Shown: piece by piece, positions 60,025 to 64,000 of the stretch
Position numbering within the stretch: the stretch's first letter is position 1
How the letters are laid out: each line of letters begins with the position of its first letter
Assembly (NCBI GenBank): GCA_013407085.1
Contig: JACCGJ010002849.1
Location: 29,672-93,671, forward strand
Direction of reading: 5' to 3'
DNA: 64,000 nt
Origin: Atriophallophorus winterbourni
Taxonomy: Eukaryota; Platyhelminthes; Trematoda; Plagiorchiida; Microphallidae
Translations under genes and position numbers: made by a program
Notes under the pieces: model-generated
What the model saw: the letters and a program-made list of their open reading frames with translations, nothing else
The model's database searches: none
Told to the model about the DNA's origin: nothing

Positions 60025-60990
60025 CGAAGTTAAATTCTAAGGACGATCTAATTATGTTATTTGCAGACGATATCAAGCTTTGGAGAAGCCAACGTACAAA
60101 CGATGACTGTGAAATTTTGCAAAAGGATCAAAACACATTGCACGATTGGTCTCTGAGAAACAAACTACCCTTTAATTTCCAAAAGTATAAGGTGTTAATT
60201 ATTGGAAAAACCGTGAATTACAACTGCACTCTTGGGTCCCACCAACTCGTCTGGACAACTGAAGAGAAGGATTTGGGTGTTTGGACCAGTTCAAGTCTGA
60301 AGACTTCACTGCAGTGCAAAGCGGTATACAAAAAGGCGTCACAAGTATTGGCGTTATTGAAACGAATTTTCGGCAGATTCACGAATCAGTCGGTACCCCG
60401 AATCATGAACACCTATCTGAGACCCTTGATGGAGTACGCTGTTCAGGCATGGTCACCATTGATTCAGAAAGACATCAATCTTCTGCAGCGTATTTACCAC
60501 CGAACCACAGAGCTTGTATCAGGACTAGCTGCTAAACCATATGAAGAACGTTTGAGGAGTCTCAATCTTTTCGACTTTCGCTGTCGCCGACTAAGAGGTG
60601 ACCTCATACTGATATACAACATTATGCACGTCCCTAACCACCCCTTGTCCAAAATTTTCACACGCTCACCTCCCCTTGCCAATCGGAAACATGAACTTAC
60701 AGTGCTTATTCCCACTTCAAGACTGAACTGTCGAAGATATTCGTATGCTGTACGTGTAAGTTTCACATGGAACACCCTCCCCTCCATTGTTACACACTCA
60801 GCCAACCTGGATATTTTTAAAGCTTATTTGGACAAATACTTGACAGAAAACCCATATTTTGATACGATCTACACTACATCAGTTTCCCTGTTCTTCTTTT
60901 TTATTGTATATACATCATAACTCCATCCTATGGTTATTGTTAAGCTAAATGCTTTTTAGACCATTACAACTTTGAATCACTTTGAAATTA
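60025..60990 (+). mobile_element. CR1-like LINE family A, 5'-truncated copy with open RT C-terminus
   Basis: The open frame 60054-60920 (288 codons) begins at the catalytic box (LFADDIKLWRSQRTNDDCEI). It continues TEEKDLGVWTSSSLKTSLQC, LALLKRIFGRF, YLRPLMEYAVQAWSPL, YHRTTELVSGLAAKPYEER and NCRRYSYAVRVSFTWNTLPS. It is close to the copy at 24.3-25.5 kb. The 3' UTR (ttattgttaagctaaatgct, tttttagaccattac) ends actttgaatcactttgaaat. No inactivating break is seen in the retained part. Confidence 0.88.
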
Positions 60991-61977
60991 GTCTAACGAG
61001 TGCGAAATCAAGGGTAGTAATCGAATCGCCGTTCGCCGAGAGTATTGCCCAGAAATGAGAATTTTTCAACCTAGAGATGCAGCAGTTATTTTCAAATGAG
61101 AATAAGCAGATTTATTAGTTAATTTTAATGGAAATTATTAGAAGACTATTCAGAAGAATATGATTTTGATGTTGTGCATCTTCCGAGAAACATCTAGAAA
61201 ACTTTGCCAAAATATGCAGTCGATGTACAGGATCACACTCGATTAAAAACGACAATTTGTTTACTCACTTGTGACATTTACTTATCTGGGCTTGAGGTTT
61301 GTCGCAGTGCGCAAACAGTGATGCAATCAATGGTGAATCAATTCGTAAATTCATACAAATACATGTATATAATTCAATATCATACTTAACGCAACTTAAT
61401 TCTTTGTGAAACAAAATTGTGGGTATAATCTCTAGGTTGCACCTAAGACAGAAAGCAGATCCTCCTAATGGTTCACATGTCAAATCAAAAAACTTTCAAG
61501 CCAAACAATGGGATAAATTGTAAAGGGCAATTGCTGCACGAAGCCACAGAAAAAGTTTTTTATTGATCGAGTAGTACAAGCTAAAATATATGATATGAGA
61601 AATGGCTAACACGAATTGTTCAGTGATCGTTTAGTCATGATTAAGAATGTTGTTTTCAGTTGATTAAATGTCCAGTACTTCAAATACGGAACTCATTCAT
61701 CTTTTGACAGAAATTCTCCCTTGTATTGAGAATGACGAATTCCGAAGCTGAATTGTGGCGCTTTTTTTGAATTTACGTAGACCTGTAACGGAAACGGATA
61801 TTCAATGCGAAAGGTTTAACGACTTTTCTGTTATTCAGCGTACGATTTTGAACTTTAATGTTTAGTGATATTCCAGCTTTAAAATACTCTATAGAAATCG
61901 ACAATAGAATTTAACATAACTATTGGTACAATAGCATATATTTCTGTGTTGCACAAGTAACTTCGTTGGAAGTGTAC
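60991..61977. other. Intergenic or intronic DNA, nothing recognised
   Basis: The stretch is AT-rich with only short overlapping frames on both strands. Confidence 0.35.
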
Positions 61978-62111
61978 TTGCTATGGTAATAGATCGGTAT
62001 GTGAAAACAGACTGAAGTCTGATTGCCAATAACAATTTTTCTAGATATCGTTCCAGGCCTGGGCAACCCGACAGTAACTTCGGCGCACATGCCGGGTTTG
62101 ATTATGCGAAA
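61978..62111 (-). CDS. Possible exon encoding an Ig-like (ASH/MSP-type) beta strand region
   Basis: The segment is GC-richer than its surroundings. It reads FRIIKPGMCAEVTVGLPRPG, then TISRKIVIGNQTSVCFHIPI and YYHSK. The acceptor is ggccaag and the donor is caa|gtacac, giving 134 nt. The pattern of a hydrophobic strand, PGM, alternating Val/Thr strand, then .IVI.N....F.IPI resembles the ASH/PapD-like modules of ciliary and centrosomal proteins (HYDIN, CFAP and CEP192 type). This is a pattern resemblance only; no neighbouring exon was joined to it. Confidence 0.33.
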
Positions 62112-62594
62112 CTTGGCCATACATAACGATGGGATTACGTGAAATTTATGGAAAAAATAATGTCCATTGAAACCACTTTGCAACCCACTTACGCTTGCTG
62201 TTCGAAGTGTGATAATGAACCTCGGAAACTTGTATTTTCACTAATACAGTAGATAAACATACGCGACCCGTATATTAATGGTTGAAAAGCGAGCAGATTC
62301 TTCCGATTATATTAATATGGCTCAAAGATTCAGCATTAATTCGCGAATTAAATCAGTAAGACGAGCGGCCAGTTCAATCGCAAGAAGAGTATCAGTGAAT
62401 TTAGAGGCTTAAATTAAAATTTGCAAGTAAAATCGAATCTGGTTTAGTGTCATTTCACTCCATAAAAATGACAAATCACTCTATGAACACCAAAAAAGAT
62501 AATAAATCTATGATTTTAAAATAGAGGTAATTGAGAACATACTGATTAGGATACAACTAGACTTGCATCATAGAAAACTCGGACAAAAATTTTG

Positions 62595-62735
62595 AAGTGC
62601 TCACATCCTTAACAGTTACACACCACTACCGGTCTTTGACTGTTAGCAATCATCAGGTGGAGACAGTAAGTCCAGATTTAGGGAGCTTCGGAACAGTGGT
62701 GGTGTGGTAACCAAAGTTATATTGTATGGCTGTTG
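62595..62735 (+). repeat. P1 dispersed repeat copy
   Basis: The copy reads cacaccactaccggtctttg, caatcatcaggtggagacag, taagtccagatttagggag, then gtggtaaccaaagttatatt. Confidence 0.65.
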
Positions 62736-62739
62736 GTTG

Positions 62740-63060
62740 TTGAAGTCCTTCGCTTGATGTCAACCATGGATGCATATCACAATAGGAAGATTGTTTCCAT
62801 GTTCCAGAGCTTTTCGAATGAAAAAACAGTCCGATTAAAGAGGAACAATCTCTCCCGCAGCGCTCTCAACGATAGGCAAAACTCGGTCGATTGGCGTCAT
62901 TTGCACGCCGGTGCGTGATTTGCGCTTTGAAGGCAGCTGCTTCTACCCGACTTTACAGACTACACGTTACCAATGCCTTCAATAAGGGGTCAGATAGCAA
63001 GTTCTTCACCAATGCGCGGGTCAAGGCCAAGAGTTTTCATATCACTTTTGCAACATATTG
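62740..63060 (-). mobile_element. RTE-like LINE 3' fragment, older copy
   Basis: The stretch aligns block by block with the 3' end at 63.18-63.50 kb (shared ctctcccgcagcgctctcaa / ctctccgcagcgctggcaac, agcaagttcttc, gagttttcatatcac / gagctttcatatcatc) with insertions and deletions. No long frame remains. Confidence 0.5.
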
Positions 63061-63070
63061 TGCCGCAAGT

Positions 63071-63143
63071 ATTAATATATATATATATATATAAGATATA
63101 GATATATATATAATAATATATATCTATATACGAAATCTATATA
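63071..63143. repeat. TA-rich microsatellite between two RTE fragments
   Basis: The tract is an alternating TA run with interruptions (tataagatatagatatatat). Confidence 0.85.
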
Positions 63144-63159
63144 GCCTATTAGGGTTGTT

Positions 63160-64000
63160 GGCCTCCTGTCGGTCGCTTCGAACCCTGCATGTACATCACC
63201 CACGCCACGCGTGACTGTTCAAGTTTTGCAGCTTTTTGAGTGCTAAAGTCCGATTCGGGCGGAACATCTCTCCGCAGCGCTGGCAACCTAGTTCGAATCG
63301 GTTTGTATTGCGTAGGTGCACGTCCGTCGGGCGTGATCTGCGTTCAGCTTGCCAAGACTGTATCCGGCTCCTCCCAGCAGGCAGACGACGCTTTAACCAG
63401 TGCCTCCAATGTAGCGGTCGAGAGCAAGTTCTTCCAACTCGCCGGGGTCATGGCCGGAAGAGCTTTCATATCATCTTTTACAAACGTCTTTGTACCGCAA
63501 GGCGGTCTGCCCAGGGTCGACTTCCTAGTTGCGAACTCACCATAAGAGTCATCTTTTCGTAATACGACCATATTTCCATTCTATAACAAATGACCCGAGA
63601 CCACGCATGCAGCGGCGGTCCGCAATAGAGTGAACATGCTCTGTAGACCCAGCTTTTAAAGCACTTTCCGATTAGTCACTTTGTCCATCCACGATATGTG
63701 CAAGATACGACGGATGCTTCGTAGATGTAAAGCATTCAGCTTCCGTTCGTGTCTTGCGTGGGTGGTCCAGGTTTCACTGCCGTACAGTAAAGTATTTAGT
63801 ACGCACGCGCTGTACACCATCATCTTCGTCTTTACAGTCAGCTTGCGGTTACCCCAAACACGAGAGTTCAAACGGGACAGAATGACAGCTGCTCTGCCAA
63901 TCCGCTTATCAATCTCCGTGTCTAGCGAGAGTTTATCCGCAATGGTTGAACCAAGGTATGTGAACTGATGTACTGATTCAAGCTGACAGTTTCCAACAGT
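63160..64000 (-). mobile_element. RTE-like LINE, RT C-terminus and 3' end (runs off the window)
   Basis: From the window edge leftward the minus strand reads ESVHQFTYLGSTIADKLSLD, RLNSRVWGNRKLTVKTKMMV, YSACVLNTLLYGSETWTTHA and LNALHLRSIRRILHISWMDK to a stop at 63656. After breaks it continues in another frame (YGEFATRKSTLGRPPCGTKT, FVKDDMKAL) and ends with a Cys-rich CQRCGEMFRPNR segment. FTYLGS, YG.E.W and LR.ilgI.W.D are typical of the RTE-clade post-RT region. The element is broken by at least one stop and one frameshift. Confidence 0.82.

Noticed and set aside
1..64000. CRISPR array, bacterial operon, rRNA or phage-like system
   Set aside because: Intron-containing animal genes and LINEs dominate. 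The only regular repeats are microsatellites, LINE tails and one diverged tandem array, none with CRISPR-like spacer structure.

Overview
The window is an AT-rich, repeat-laden piece of an animal nuclear genome. Small exons with GT..AG boundaries are separated by kilobase introns, and many decayed non-LTR retrotransposons (CR1-like and RTE-like) are present. The two recognisable host proteins and this repertoire fit a flatworm, most likely a digenean trematode. That placement is inference from family knowledge, not a database match.

Layout: (1) 1-2599, plus strand: the 3' end of an HGS/Hrs gene (ESCRT-0 endosomal sorting), with a coiled-coil exon, a 1.9 kb intron and a Gln/Pro/Tyr-rich last exon ending in LISFD. 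(2) 2600-12318: intergenic DNA with inverted-repeat elements and an internally deleted CR1-like element. (3) 12319-37604, minus strand: a KIF19-like kinesin-8 gene of about 25 kb. Six exons with matching phases give a complete 347-codon motor domain, and further exons give the coiled-coil neck and stalk. Its introns hold CR1 and RTE LINE pieces, a hAT-like transposase remnant and snap-back repeats. At least one stalk exon and the links to the C-terminal tail were not resolved. (4) About 37.9-46.1 kb: three decayed minus-strand copies of a second LINE family, with a plus-strand LINE of another type between two of them. (5) 46.1-58.6 kb: intergenic DNA with a diverged tandem array of about 206-228 bp units and scattered repeats. 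(6) 58.6-64.0 kb: two CR1-like 3' ends sharing the same 10-bp tail motif, weak candidate host exons on the minus strand, and two RTE 3' ends, one running off the window edge.

The two host genes have separate jobs. HGS/Hrs recruits ubiquitinated cargo and clathrin at endosomes. KIF19 is a microtubule plus-end depolymerising kinesin that limits cilium length. No operon, CRISPR array, rRNA or convincing tRNA gene was seen. The most unusual material is structural: two short repeat families that tend to occur as inverted pairs, a 5'-inverted (twin-priming-like) LINE insertion, an open reading frame fusing LINE endonuclease to reverse-transcriptase thumb, and an altered residue next to the kinesin P-loop.
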